This document shows positions 11,955-58,192 of a stretch of DNA of 64,000 nucleotides, one piece after another (position 1 is the stretch's first letter; each line of letters begins with the position of its first letter). The stretch lies in the NCBI GenBank assembly GCA_029465975.1, contig CM055755.1, positions 12,646,738 through 12,710,737 on the forward strand, given 5' to 3'. This DNA comes from Dallia pectoralis. Taxonomy: Eukaryota; Chordata; Actinopteri; Esociformes; Umbridae. The notes beneath the pieces were generated by a model. The model was not told where the DNA came from and did no database searches. It worked only from the letters and a program-made list of their open reading frames with translations. The translations under genes were made by a program, and so were the position numbers.

Positions 11955-12910
11955 ACAACAGAGGACTCAGAAAGAGCTGGCCCACCACAGAGCAGAGCCA
12001 ACCAGGACTCAGAAAGAGCTGGCCCACCACAGAGCAGAGCCAACCAGGACTCAGAAAGAGCTGGCCCACCACAGAGCAGAGCCAACCAGGACACAGAAAG
12101 TGCTGGCCCACCACAGAGCAGAGCCAACCAGGACTCAGAAAGAGCTGGCCCACCACAGAGCAGAGCCAACCAGGACACAGAACGTGCTGGCCCACCACAG
12201 AGCAGAGCCAACCAGGACACAGAACGTGCTGGCCCACCACAGAGCAGAGCCAACCAGGACACAGAACGTGCTGGCACACCACAGAGCAGAGCCAACCAGG
12301 ACTCAGAAAGAGCTGGCCCACCACAGAGCAGAGCCAACCAGGACACAGAACGTGCTGGCCCACCACAGAGCAGAGCCAACCAGGACACAGAACGTGCTGG
12401 CCCACCACAGAGCAGAGCCAACCAGGACACAGAACGTGCTGGCCCACCACAGAGCAGAGCCAACCAGGACACAGAACGTGCTGGCACACCACAGAGCAGA
12501 GCCAACCAGGACTCAGAAAGAGCTGGCCCACCACAGAGCAGAGCCAACCAGGACACAGAACGTGCTGGCCCACCACAGAGCAGAGCCAACCAGGACACAG
12601 AACGTGCTGGCCCACCACAGAGCAGAGCCAACCAGGACACAGAACGTGCTGGCACACCACAGAGCAGAGCCAACCAGGACTCAGAAAGAGCTGGCCCACC
12701 ACAGAGCAGAGCCAACCAGGACACAGAACGTGCTGGCCCACCACAGAGCAGAGCCAACCAGGACTCAGAAAGAGCTGGCCCACCACAGAGCAGAGCCAAC
12801 CAGGACACAGAAAGTGCTGGCCCACCTCAGAGCAGAGCCAACCAGGACTCAGAAAGAGAGAGAGAGCGCTGGCCCACCACAGAGCAGAGCCAACCAGGAC
12901 ACAGAGAGTA
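11955..12910. repeat. 42-bp minisatellite, about 22 copies
   Basis: Unit of 42 bp (ccaccacagagcagagccaa + ccaggacacagaacgtgctggc), with two main variants (actcagaaagag and acacagaacgtg) interspersed. The period is a multiple of three and the unit is stop-free, so long open frames appear in several frames on both strands. No start context, domain or splice structure suggests a protein. Confidence 0.9.
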
Positions 12911-14225
12911 GGGGAGGAGGGAGAGAAGAGGAAAGGAGAAAAAAGTCCACATTTACCGAAGAAGAAAAAGCAAAGGAGATAAAAGAAAGCAGAGTGCGAG
13001 TAAGAGGAGGTGAGAAGGGAAAGAGTAAGGCATAATTAGAGCAAAATAATAAGGATAGATTAGGTAGTACGACCAGTAAACTCGCCCACATTGGACAATC
13101 ACTCCCTTTCTCCTGCTAAAAAGAGAGGAAGCGAGTGAGAGCTGGCTGGGAGGAGAGAGAAGAAAAGCAACTAGAGATGACGGACTGAAGCGATGGAAAA
13201 GATGAGGTGAGTGAAAAACGGTAGGACAGACACACACACATACATACAGACACTCCTGCAGCACATAGAGGTGCTTACTGTGTCCTGATACTACGGTACT
13301 TACAGTATTAACTTAGTGGACTGCAGCAGCGTGATAATGACTGACTTCTCATTAGAGACCTACTGCGTACTGCCATCTCTAAGTGCACTCAAATAATCAC
13401 TAGACAGTACAGATTTTTATTGATATTACAATCAACTAGAAAATATTACCAAACATTATGAAGTCATTTTCACACATGTTTTAAAAGAGCATAGTTTGTA
13501 GCAGAATTATTGCGGAGACCTAAAGAAGTTTCTAGAGGGCTCAGCTTATTGTTCAATGTTATTAAGCTGTGACAAAAATTGTGTTAGAAAGCTCTTTTTG
13601 AATACAACGGCACAGTCACACACCAGCTGTTCTCCAGATCATTCTTAGCAGAATACACTATATAAACAGGACAGGATGGGTGCGTGTGTGTGTGTGTGTG
13701 TGCGCCATCCTAACTGAATTCAGCCGGCTCTCACTGCAGTATTTCCCAACTCCTACTGGTTGGCAGTGCTTCAATCTAGCCAACACACAGACTGCCTGGG
13801 GCCCTTACAAAAAGCCTCCTAACCATTAGATTAACCATTAGGATAGCGAGCAGTTACATATATAGCATTAGAGTGTTGCACTGTAATAAACCTAGCATGA
13901 GAACAAGGCTGACAGCAAGATAAAAAGAGTCCATTAGACCGACATAATATAACGATCACACTATATATGAATTATGACATAACTTCCCATTAGCACTATA
14001 GTGTGGGTATGTTAATGTCTTGTCCGTGTGTTGTCATATAGGATCTAGGTTTTTATATACGCCGACTGCTGTTGTCTAGCAAAACATGTCGGAATACTTA
14101 CTGGACTTAAGTGGCAGTGCTTGCAACAAGATAGCCAAGACTGGTCTTAAGTGAACTCAGTCAATATTGTGCAGATGAACAAATACAGATTTTAAAGTGG
14201 ACTTATCCATTAAGGACCCGGGACA
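12911..14225. other. Purine-rich tract then unique intronic DNA
   Basis: 12905-13030 and 13110-13210 are AG-rich on the plus strand. A (GT)n run lies at about 13684-13704. No gene supported. Confidence 0.4.
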
Positions 14226-14826
14226 AAACGTGAATCTATATACGTGAATCTATATACGTCAACCTATATACGTCAATCAATACAGTGAGGAAAATAAGTA
14301 TTTGAACACCCTGCTATTTTGCAAGTTCTCCCACTTCATTCAAATTCAACCAAGCCAGTCAATCTATTGTATATGTCTATCTATCAGTCTTTTGTCTGCG
14401 TATGGCCCATTTAACCATTGATGTCATAAGCCCAGTGAGGTGATCGGTGTCTGGGTACCGCAATTAGAACGCCCAGCGGCGTGGGATTTTGTCGACAGGA
14501 CGGCAGTTTAGCTATCAAACACATGTAAATAGTAGTTTTATATAGTGTTCAGGTTTGTGATTGTGAAAAAAATATTGTTCAAACTTTTATTGGTTTAATA
14601 AATAAAAAAACAATAATGAAATATGAATTGTAGAACTATAAGTTATTAATATAATATAAAAAATTTTTTAATAAATATATATTTTTTTTTTTTACGTGGT
14701 CAGCATCATGGGCCGCATCAGCATTTGTGGCGGGCCGCGGGCCGCTGGTTGAGAACCACTGATATACGTGAATCTATAGACGTGAATCTATATACGTGAA
14801 TCTATATACGTGCATCTATATACGTG
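14226..14826. repeat. 13-bp 'tatacgtgaatct' array split by transposon fragments
   Basis: Copies of gtgaatctatatac flank both sides (14231-14280 and 14762-14826). Between them are a Tc1-type terminus (acagtgaggaaaataagtat at 14282) and a segment ending 'cgggccgctggttgagaacc' (about 14733-14760), typical of the right end of fish hAT elements. The insertion appears to have split the array. Confidence 0.6.
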
Positions 14827-14910
14827 TTTAGGGTGAGTAACTAGTTGCAGCTAAACATCCAGTGTCCCTACAGTCTGTGGCCGTGTCCCCCCCCACACAG
14901 AGACCTCATC

Positions 14911-16316
14911 ATGGCCCCCAGGACCCCGCTGACCTGCCTACTCCTCCTGCTCCTGTCTGGGATACTGGGGGGGCAGGTCCTGTCCATCTGCCCCTCGGAG
15001 TGCTCCTGTAGCCGGGGTCACCGTGTGGTGGACTGCTCCTTACGACACCTCACACACCTGCCACCTGGGCTGCAGCACAACATACAATTCCTCAACCTCT
15101 CACACAACGGGTAGGGACTTTACTGTCTGCTCCTTTATCATCGTCTTCTTCAGTAGTCTGAACATCAGCTCAAACCGTCTTGGACAGAGTTGCAGTTACA
15201 GCGTTTGTAGTATGCAATTCACATGTAATGTTTACAGGCAACTGTTATTTCACCCATTCTGTTTCTGATAATGTAATTTCTTTGTGCTGTGTCACATGGC
15301 GCTTCTAAGATTAAAACTTGCCCTTTAATTGTGACAGTCTTCGTGGTCTGGACGGCCAGCTGAGCCACTATGCCCACCTGCGTACACTGGACCTGTCCTA
15401 CAACCTCCTGGGTTACTTTCCCTCCGGCCTGCCCAGGGCTCTGTGGGACATCCGAGCTGCCGGCAACCAGATCAAAGCCCTGGACAAGAACGACACAGCC
15501 TACCAGTGGAACCTGCGGGTACTGGACCTGTCAGCCAATGAACTTAAGAGGGTGGTCCTAATCAATAACACCCTGCCCAGCCTACACGCCCTCAACCTGA
15601 GTCACAACCGGTTCTGGACCATCCCCACCAATATGCCTCACAATATGGAGGTGGCCGATTTATCCCACAACTATCTGGTGCAGATCCTCCCGGGTTCATT
15701 GGATCGGCTGCCAAGGCTGAGGAGGTTCTACCTGCACGCCAACCGGTTCTCCTGGGTTCCTTGGGGGGTGTTTGACCAGTTGAAGGCGCTGGAGATGTTG
15801 ACCCTGGGGGATAACCCGTGGGCATGTGAGGAGGAGGAGAACATCACAAGGTTCTTACGCTGGGTAGAAGGCACCAGAGCCACGGTGTTGGGATGCCCAT
15901 GTAACATCAGACCAACCTGCGGGCAGATCCAGCGGGCCAATCCGAGGAGGGAGCGCCACTTTGCCTCGTACACAGAGCCTCCGCTTGGAGCCGATTCCAG
16001 AGAGCTAGGGCGCGGTGGCCATGCTCCGTCTAGGGCTTCAGTGGTTACGTCTGGGTACCTGGCTAAGTCCGCCTGGTTGGAACCGGGTATTCATGGAGAA
16101 GGGGAGGCAGAGGCCAACTCAGGAGAGCAGAAGCGGTTCGTGTTCACATCCACAAGCACAACGGGACTCCCGCGCCCTGCTGCCAAGAAGCCCAAACCAG
16201 GAAGTGCGAGGGGTATAGGTCATGGATTTCACACCCAGAGCTCATGTTTTGTAGTTGCCTTGAACCTTTTGGGAATGGTGGCTTATGAACTGAGCTGGTT
16301 GAATTTGATCTGTTGA
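14911..16316 (+). CDS. omg: Oligodendrocyte-myelin glycoprotein, two coding exons
   Basis: Coding exons 14911-15110 and 15338-16316 give 392 residues. The intron 15111-15337 has GT...AG borders and is phase 2. A 3' splice site (ccccccacacag) ends at 14900, so a non-coding 5' exon lies upstream and the exon starts at 14901. The protein has a hydrophobic signal peptide (residues 1-25), a cysteine-rich N-terminal cap (CPSECSCSRGHRVVDC), a series of leucine-rich repeats (NIQFLNLSHN, HLRTLDLSYN, NLRVLDLSAN, SLHALNLSHN, NMEVADLSHN), the signature DTAYQWNL shared with mammalian OMG, a C-terminal LRR cap (DNPWACEEEENI), a Ser/Thr-rich stretch and a hydrophobic C-terminus (CFVVALNLLGMVAYELSW) fitting a GPI-anchor signal. 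Human OMG is 440 residues, as I recall. It lies antisense in an nf1 intron, as in mammals. OMG is known as a surface ligand limiting neurite growth. Confidence 0.92.
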
Positions 16317-16429
16317 TGGGTTAAAGTGCGTGATATGGAGAGGCTAAAGTATGCGTATGTACACGCCAGAATGTAGAAGGAGTTTGGCTTCTATTTTCAC
16401 CTGACTGTTACTGCCTAAAAAATGATTCT

Positions 16430-16435
16430 ATTAAA
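16430..16435 (+). promoter_or_regulatory. Candidate OMG polyadenylation signal ATTAAA
   Basis: ATTAAA lies about 115 bp after the OMG stop codon. It is the first canonical-type signal downstream; use is inferred. Confidence 0.4.
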
Positions 16436-16439
16436 ATGT

Positions 16440-17220
16440 ATAATCTCTCCTCTTCTAAGACGTAGACAACTAGCTTCAGAACCTAGTTGTACCGACGTCT
16501 CTTTCAAACTCTTATACCTAGACCCATGTGTGCATCTCGTACATACATACGAGAGTATGCATTCTCCATTGGTATGCAAACATGAATGCTCTCCTCTATC
16601 CTCTCTCATCCATACTGCTTCTCTGTTCTGTTGACAGATGCTGCTGCATTTCATGGTTTGTATGGTATAAAGAAAGTTACAAAATATATATGGAATGAAT
16701 TCACTTTCTGTGGTTTGAATGAGTGTTTGATGTAGGTACCCATCTTTATTGGAACATGGATGTCGGTGATTACCGAGTAGGAATAAATACTAAATAACTC
16801 TCATCCAGAGTTATACATTAACTAAAGGACAGGTCATTCATCACAAATTATTAGATTTATTTTCAGAAAATTAAGAAAAGAATTATAAAAAGGTATAAGA
16901 AGCTGATATTTCTAACCTTTAAATCAATTCTCTGACTTTGAATTAGTTTGAGGTGTTTTAGATGCACTTGGATGTTAAACATTTCAATCAGGAATCAATA
17001 TGTATAAATATTTACATCGCTTACAGACAAATACTAAAATGCAAAACACAGCTCTGCTCTTCAACCCACCAAAGACATTTAATTTGGCATTAAATGCAAC
17101 AATTATGATTCAAATATGCAAATAGCAGTCATTATCTGAATCGAAACCAAGCAATTTTCCTAGAAGTTATTTAATCGTCACACATCACTGACCGTTTCAA
17201 AGTGAGACTCTACCTACTAA
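16440..17220. other. Intron DNA downstream of OMG, nothing recognised
   Basis: AT-rich unique sequence with no supported gene or repeat. Confidence 0.4.
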
Positions 17221-18722
17221 TATGCGTTTGCCACATTTCTACCCACCAATATGTGTTTGCCACATTTCTACCCACCAATATGCGTTTGCCACATTTCTTC
17301 CCACCAATATGCGTTTGCCACATTTCTTCCCACCAATATGCGTTTGCCACATTTCTACCCACCAATATGCGTTTGCCACATTTCTACCCACCAATATGCG
17401 TTTGCCACATTTCTTCCCACCAATATGCGTTTGCCACATTTCTACCCACCAATATGCGTTTGCCACATTTCTACCCACCAATATGCGTTTGCCACATTTC
17501 TTCCCACCAATATGCGTTTGCCACATTTCTACCCACTAATATGCTTTTGCCACATTTCTACCCACAAATATGCGTTTGCCACATTTCTTCCCACTAATAT
17601 CTGTTTGCCACATTTCTTCCCACCAATATGCGTTGGCCACATTTCTTCCCACCAATATGCGTTTGCCACATTTCTTCCCACCAATATGCGTTTGCCACAT
17701 TTCTTCCCACCAATATGCGTTTGCCACATTTCTTCCCACCAATATGCGTTTGCCACATTTCTACCCACCAATATGCGTTTGCCACATTTCTACCCACTAA
17801 TATGCGTTTGCCACATTTCTACCCACTAATATGTGTTTGCCACATTTCTACCCACAAATATGTGTTTGCCACATTTCTTCCCACTAATATCTGTTTGCCA
17901 CATTTCTTCCCACCAATATGCGTTTGCCACATTTCTTCCCACCAATATGCGTTTGCCACATTTCTTCCCACCAATATGCGTTTGCCACATTTCTTCCCAC
18001 CAATATGCGTTTGCCACATTTCTTCCCACCAATATGCGTTTGCCACATTTCTTCCCACCAATATGCGTTTGCCACATTTCTTCCCAACAATATGCGTTTG
18101 CCACATTTCTTCCCACCAATATGTGTTTGCCACATTTCTTCCCACAAATATGTGTTTGCCACATTTCTTCCCACTAATATCTGTTTGCCACATTTCTTCC
18201 CACCAATATGCGTTTGCCACATTTCTTCCCACCAATATGCGTTTGCCACATTTCTTCCCACCAATATGCGTTTGCCAGATTTCTTCCCACCAATATGCGT
18301 TTGCCACATTTCTTCCCACCAATATGCGTTTGCCACATTTCTACCCACCAATATGCGTTTGCCACATTTCTTCCCACCAATATGCGTTTGCCACATTTCT
18401 TCCCACCAATATGTGTTTGCCACATTTCTTCCCACCAATATGCGTTTGCCACATTTCTTCCCACCAATATGCGTTTGCCACATTTCTTCCCACCAATATG
18501 CGTTTGCCACATTTCTTCTCACCAATATGCGTTTGCCACATTTCTACCCACCAATATGCGTTTGCCACATTTCTACCCACCAATATGCGTTTGCCACATT
18601 TCTTCCCACAAATATGCGTTTGCCACATTTCTACCCACCAATATGCGTTTGCCACATTTCTTCCCACAAATATGCGTTCGCCACATTTCTACCCACTAAT
18701 AAGTGTTTGCCACATTTCTTCC
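17221..18722. repeat. 29-bp minisatellite, about 51 copies
   Basis: Head-to-tail copies of caatatgcgtttgccacatt + tcttcccac (29 bp). Variants ctaccc/cttccc, gcg/gtg and a linked run of 'aaatatgtgtttgcc' plus 'actaatatctgtttgcc' recur together (about 17565-17610, 17850-17900, 18140-18190), suggesting higher-order duplication of a multi-unit block of about 290 bp. Not CRISPR: there are no spacers. The many open frames are by-products. Confidence 0.95.
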
Positions 18723-19184
18723 TAGACACGGGTATGAAGTGGTAGTTCGACTTCCCCAGAGTAGGGTAAAGCTGGCCTCCTGTTCAGCTCCACTGGCCAA
18801 ATGAAACTGTGATATGTACCCCCCTAGAGCCTGCTGTAGATGGCTAGTGCAATGAACCTCCAGGCATCATCCCTCTCTAGGCTATCTGAACTAAAGACAC
18901 GGTTACAGGAGTTAAATGCAACAGAAAAACATACAGAGAATATTGCCATTGATGGCAATTATATTTATGTGATCGATGTCGGTGGGATATCCGACTTCAT
19001 AAGCTGACTGGGAAGCTGAGAAGACTTTAAAGCTGTGGCCTATTCTGACAGATGCCAGATACACAGTGGAAACCCGTTCACCTCAACGGTCAGCACAATC
19101 CGACACAGGACTTATAGAGAGTGAAATATAGATGAGTATATGTATAATAGTATTTCCGCTGGAGCACAAACTGCCAGATCTTAC
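18723..19184 (-). other. nf1 intron, first part after the last exon in the window
   Basis: Begins with the donor GTAAGATC (minus strand) at 19184. The intron runs off the left edge and holds OMG and EVI2B, so it is more than 19 kb long. Confidence 0.8.
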
Positions 19185-53904
<34,720 letters not shown>

Positions 53905-54380
53905 GGCCGAGCAGATGCAAAACGAGATTTACTGCGTGCAATTCCAATACCAGTAAGGATGTTTATCCAGGAACCAGTGCAAAAACCTCTGTCTGAAGAC
54001 GACAGCTGGTTTTATTTTGTCAAGTATACCATGCCTCCATGACACACCACCGGAAGTCTTCCCAGCGAAACCGTAAACCCGAGTCTGAAGGGGGAGAGAA
54101 TGTTGGTGAGCGGATGCGCATGCGCCGCGTGTCGACGTCGAAGGTAGGATGCGCATGCGTGGCGATGTCAAATTCTGTTGAATGGTAGGATGCGCATGCG
54201 CATAAACATAATTCATTATGTAGCTGATACCAAAGACATAATAAACAGTTTATTGTTTATTATGTCTATGGTTGATACTCTTAGCACGCGCCTAACTCTG
54301 TTGAGTGGTAGGATGCGCATGCGCATAAACATAAGTCATTAATGTGGCTAATACTATTAGCATGCGCCTAACTCTGTTGA
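53905..54380 (-). promoter_or_regulatory. Putative nf1 promoter / 5' UTR with NRF1-type palindromes
   Basis: Directly upstream of the nf1 start codon. Contains CCGGAAGT (ETS-type) at 54050-54057 and four NRF1-like palindromes: TGCGCATGCGCC 54115-54126, TGCGCATGCGT 54150-54160, TGCGCATGCGCA 54191-54202 and 54314-54325. The last two are in a duplicated unit (about 54170-54240 and 54290-54375). NRF1 sites usually mark TATA-less housekeeping promoters. Transcription start is inferred. Confidence 0.5.
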
Positions 54381-54809
54381 ATATCTATCCTTCAAGTAAA
54401 GCATATAATGAGCATTACGTTTAGTTACCGAAAACATCCAGCTGCTTCACTTTTAACTCTATACCCATCACTCAGATAAGCATCTGTAGTCTGCTGAAGG
54501 TATGCTTATATTAATTTGAAATAACACTTATGTGATCATGTATAAAAGTAAAACACACACTTAATGGCCTATTTGTACAGAGGTGTGTCGTGGGTTGATA
54601 TACATTATAATTAATGGCCTGTACTGCCACCTACAGGTTTACGGTCATATTAGCATACAATTAATCAATCAATGAATTGATGTGTTTTAACAGATTTTTT
54701 TTACACAGTGGCTAGGGAAAACTACCTATTATGATAATAGAGAACTTTACTAAAAGTTCTCTATTATCATGTGAAAAACTAAGACTTATGAAAAAGTCTA
54801 TGAAAAACT
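54381..54809. other. Intergenic AT-rich DNA
   Basis: A short inverted repeat ('agagaactttactaaaagttctct' at about 54740-54763) is the only feature noticed. No gene. Confidence 0.4.
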
Positions 54810-55616
54810 AACACTTTGATAGTAGAGAATTTTAATAAGCATTTTGCTGAAGCCGGCCATGCTTTTCATCTGAATACTTGCCCACAAGCTATCTGCTCTA
54901 CAAATCGAATAGCCACACGCGCCTCCCCACACTTCTCCTTTACCCCTATTTAGCAAGCCGATGTACTGATAGAGTTGCAAAAGATGGACCCATGTAAATC
55001 AGATGGGCTGGATAATCTGGATCCCTCTTTTTTATTATCTCCTAATATTATTGCTGCCCCCATCACCAGTCAGTTTAACCTCTCTCTCTCATCTTCTGAA
55101 ATCTTGAGAGATTGGAAATCCGCCGCAGTCATTCCCCTGTTGAAAGGGAGAGACACCCTCGACCCCAACAGCTACAGACCAATATCCATCCTACCCTGTC
55201 TTTACAAAGTTTTTGAAAAACTGGTCAACAAACAGATTGTCAATCATCTAGAATCCCATTGTATCCTTTCCATGATGTAATCTGTGTTTTAAGTGCTGGT
55301 CATGGCTGCTCCACGGCTACCCTAAAGGTCCTGAACAACATGATAAAAAGCACTACTGTGCAGCCGTCTACATCGATCTGTTCGAGGCATTTGATTCTGT
55401 TTACCATCGTGTTCTTATCAGCCGACTCAATAGCCTGGACTCCTCACATGACTGCCTCGCCTGGTTCTCTAACTCTCTGACAGGGTCCAGCGTGTTAAAT
55501 CAGAGGGCCTGCTGTCGGGACCCATGGCTGTCTCCATGGGGATGCCACAGGGTTCAATTATCTGGCCGGCTCTATTCTCTCTCTATATTAACAATGTGGT
55601 TCTCACTGTTGGAGAC
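54810..55616 (+). mobile_element. LINE reverse-transcriptase remnant, left part
   Basis: Plus-strand frames read KSDGLDNLDPSFL, LRDWKSAAVIPLLKGRD and NSYRPISILPCLYKVFEKLV, the N-terminal fingers of a non-LTR retrotransposon reverse transcriptase. Later pieces (STATLKVLNNM, GMPQGSIIWPALF-like) are frameshifted. Interrupted at about 55616 by a DIRS-like element; it resumes at 59571. Confidence 0.82.
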
Positions 55617-55900
55617 TAAGGTTCCCTATCAGGGAACTTCGAGCTGCGTGAAAACGCTATGGGAACGCTCTGCGTGAGTGCGTCATGAAGCACATGTGTA
55701 ATCAGTCCAATGGCGTGACGGAACGTCACAGACGGGTGACGTCGCGACCAGGAAGTCATAAAAGCACCCCTAATTACCGGCACCTTCAGTTTTTTGTTGC
55801 TTCAGCAAGTGCATGTTGTGACAGTCCTCGCGGGTTTCTGCTATTACGTTGTTAATTCAGAAATTTTCTTGGCATTTATGTACAAGAGCTCACCGCGATT

Positions 55901-57197
55901 ATGGCAACCGAGCGGCGTTTCAGGCAGTGTGCTTCTCCCTGCAACCGCTTTCTCACGGGCCGGGACACACATGTTCTGTGCGTAGTTTGTTTGGGAGAGG
56001 AGCATGCCCAGCTAGCCTTGGAAGAGGCTAGCTGTAAGCATTGCGACCGTCTCGCCATCCGTACACTTCGCTCTCGCCTGGCGCTTTTTCAGGAAAGCGG
56101 CTCGGTTCGCGTTCCTCGCGGTTCAGGTCCCGCCGCTGCCGAGGCACGGCGCCGACTGACGTCGTGGGGTTCGCAAGCGGATCTAGCATGCGGTTCCGAG
56201 ACGGCTTCTGCAATTTCTCGGTCTTCGTCTGCTAGAGCCAGTGCCTCAGCTCGGGGTCCGGAAGCACCCGCGCGGGTTTCTTCCGCCCTGGGGGAGGCAC
56301 CTTTTTCTCAGCCGTCCAGTTCTGAGGAAATGGAGGTTGAAAACCTCGAGGCGGAGGCTGAATTGTTGGTTCAGTCACCCGCGAACGAGGAGCTGCTGGA
56401 GGTACTCACCCGAGCTGTGGGGAAGCTCAACATCGAGTGGCCGGCTGACAGGCAGGAGTCTGCTTCAACCAGTAAGTTGAATGAACGATTCTTGCCCTCC
56501 CGTGCTTTACCTCCTCGCCGGGGTTTGCCTTTCTCATATGTACTCTAATGTTGCCGAGGCTAATGTTCATGGGTACGGACCGATGCCGGTCGCGGAGGAG
56601 ATACTGGCTAGCCATTTATCTCCTGCGGCATCGTCTCTGAGGCTACCGGCATTGCCCTCCAAGGCGTTGAAGACTACTTCAGCGCTGGTGGGCAAAGCTT
56701 ATTCGGCGGCGGGTCAGGCAGCTTTCTGCCTACATACTATGTCTATTCTACAGGCATATCAGGCAGAGCTGCTTAGCGACGGGGCTCAGGGGGAGACTGT
56801 AAGTCCTGATGATGTTCGAGAACTTCGTCAGGCGGCGGATTTGTCACTTCGTGCCACTAAGGAGACGGCCAAATCAGTGGGCCGTGCTATGGCAGCCTTG
56901 GTGGCTACGGAGAGGCATCTCTGGCTAAGCCTCTCTGATATGAGAGATAGGGAGAAAGCCTTCCTTCTGGACGCGCCTCTTTCCCCTGACGGCCTCTTTG
57001 GCCCTGCTATTGGCTCGGTCGTCGAGAGGTTTCAGGAGGAGAGAAGGCAGGCGGCTACCTTCCAGAAATTTCTCCCCCGTCGTAGCCGCGTCGAGGGGGC
57101 TGTCGGACGGGGGCAGCCCCGCCCGGCGCAGAGCACGGCACACCGGGCGCAGCAGAGAGTGAGTATCGCTACTCGGGCGCCCCCACTCGATGAGTGA
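55901..57197 (+). pseudogene. DIRS gag-like protein, frameshifted
   Basis: Two overlapping open frames (55901-56548 and 56481-57197). The first has a C-x2-C / C-x2-C zinc-type start (HVLCVVCLGEEH, CKHCDRL) and a Ser-rich acidic middle. The second holds an alpha-helical part (ALKTTSALVGKAYSAAGQA, LRATKETAKSVGRAMAALV). A frameshift near 56500 separates them. Confidence 0.7.
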
Positions 57198-57565
57198 GCC
57201 GGGGGGCGACGCTCACAGGCGGGGCCTTCGAGGGGTAGGACAGTTCCGAGGCCTGTCGCTACACCCAAGAAGGCTTTGTCTAAGAGACCCTGACAGGGGG
57301 GTCAAACTGCTGGGGGTGGTCCCCACCAGGGGAGTAGTGAGCTTCTCCTGGTGCCCTCAGCGGGGTGGCCTAGGCGAGCGTTTTCCCGAGGGGCGCTCGC
57401 CTCCTCCGAGGAGGGGCCCAGAACTGTCGAACCAGTTGTTCCCTGCCAGTGCGCTGTTACAGGGCACTGTGTCTGCAGTACCTGTTACTCCAGAGGCCAG
57501 CCTCGAGAGGCTGGTACCCCTAGTAGATTTTCTGGCAGAGTGGAAGACCCTGCCGAATATATTCC

Positions 57566-57930
57566 TTGCGGCCTGCTGTTCATGAGACCGTTACAGTGGT
57601 GGCTCAGAACCAAGGGGTTCTCCCCAAGGGGAAACCAGTTCCGCATGATCACTGTTACGCGGCGTTGTCTCCGCACGCTGGTCATGTGGAGGAAGCCTTG
57701 GTTCCTAACCCAGGGTCCCGTGTTGGGAGCTCCGTGTCGTCGTGTTACACTAACGACGGATGCCTCCCTCACCGGCTGGAGAGGTGGTGGAGCTCCTTTG
57801 GTCGCACTTCGGTCGGGCCGAAGTGGACCTGTTTGCGTCCAGAGAGACGTCACACTGTTCTCTGTGGTTTTTCGCTGGCTCATCCAGCCCCACTGGGGCT
57901 GGATGCCATGGTGCAGGCATGGCTGAGGTC
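57566..57930 (+). pseudogene. DIRS reverse transcriptase / RNase H remnant
   Basis: Pieces in different frames: TLTTDASLTGWRG (RNase H start) near 57740, and HFGRAEVDLFASRETSHCSL near 57795. The reverse transcriptase catalytic core is not visible, so a large deletion is inferred. Confidence 0.6.
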
Positions 57931-58192
57931 ACGCCTGTACGCTTTCCCCTCGGTTGCTCTGCTCCCAGGAGTTCTGGAGAGGATCCGTCAGGAGCGGGTC
58001 AGTCTACTGCTCGTAGCACCGTACTGGCCGGCCCGAGTATGGTTTGCGGACCTAATATCTCTCCTCGTCGGCTCTCCTCTGGAGATGCCGATCAGGAGGG
58101 ACCTGCTTTCCCAGGCGCATGGGGTCATCCTTCACCCCCGCCCGGAGCTGTGGAAACTATGGGCCTGGCCTCTGAGGGGGCCCGCCTTTTAG

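Noticed and set aside
11572..13035. 487-codon open frame (and long frames in other phases and on the minus strand)
   Set aside because: It is produced by 57-bp and 42-bp tandem units without stop codons. Long frames exist in several phases and both strands, with no domain, signal or splice structure.
17202..18745. Possible CRISPR-like array (29-bp repeats)
   Set aside because: Units are directly adjacent with no unique spacers, and the DNA is vertebrate. It is a minisatellite.
57190..58192. Overlapping open frames at 57190-58192 as independent genes
   Set aside because: They are frame-shifted parts of the DIRS-like element; legible motifs fall in different frames.
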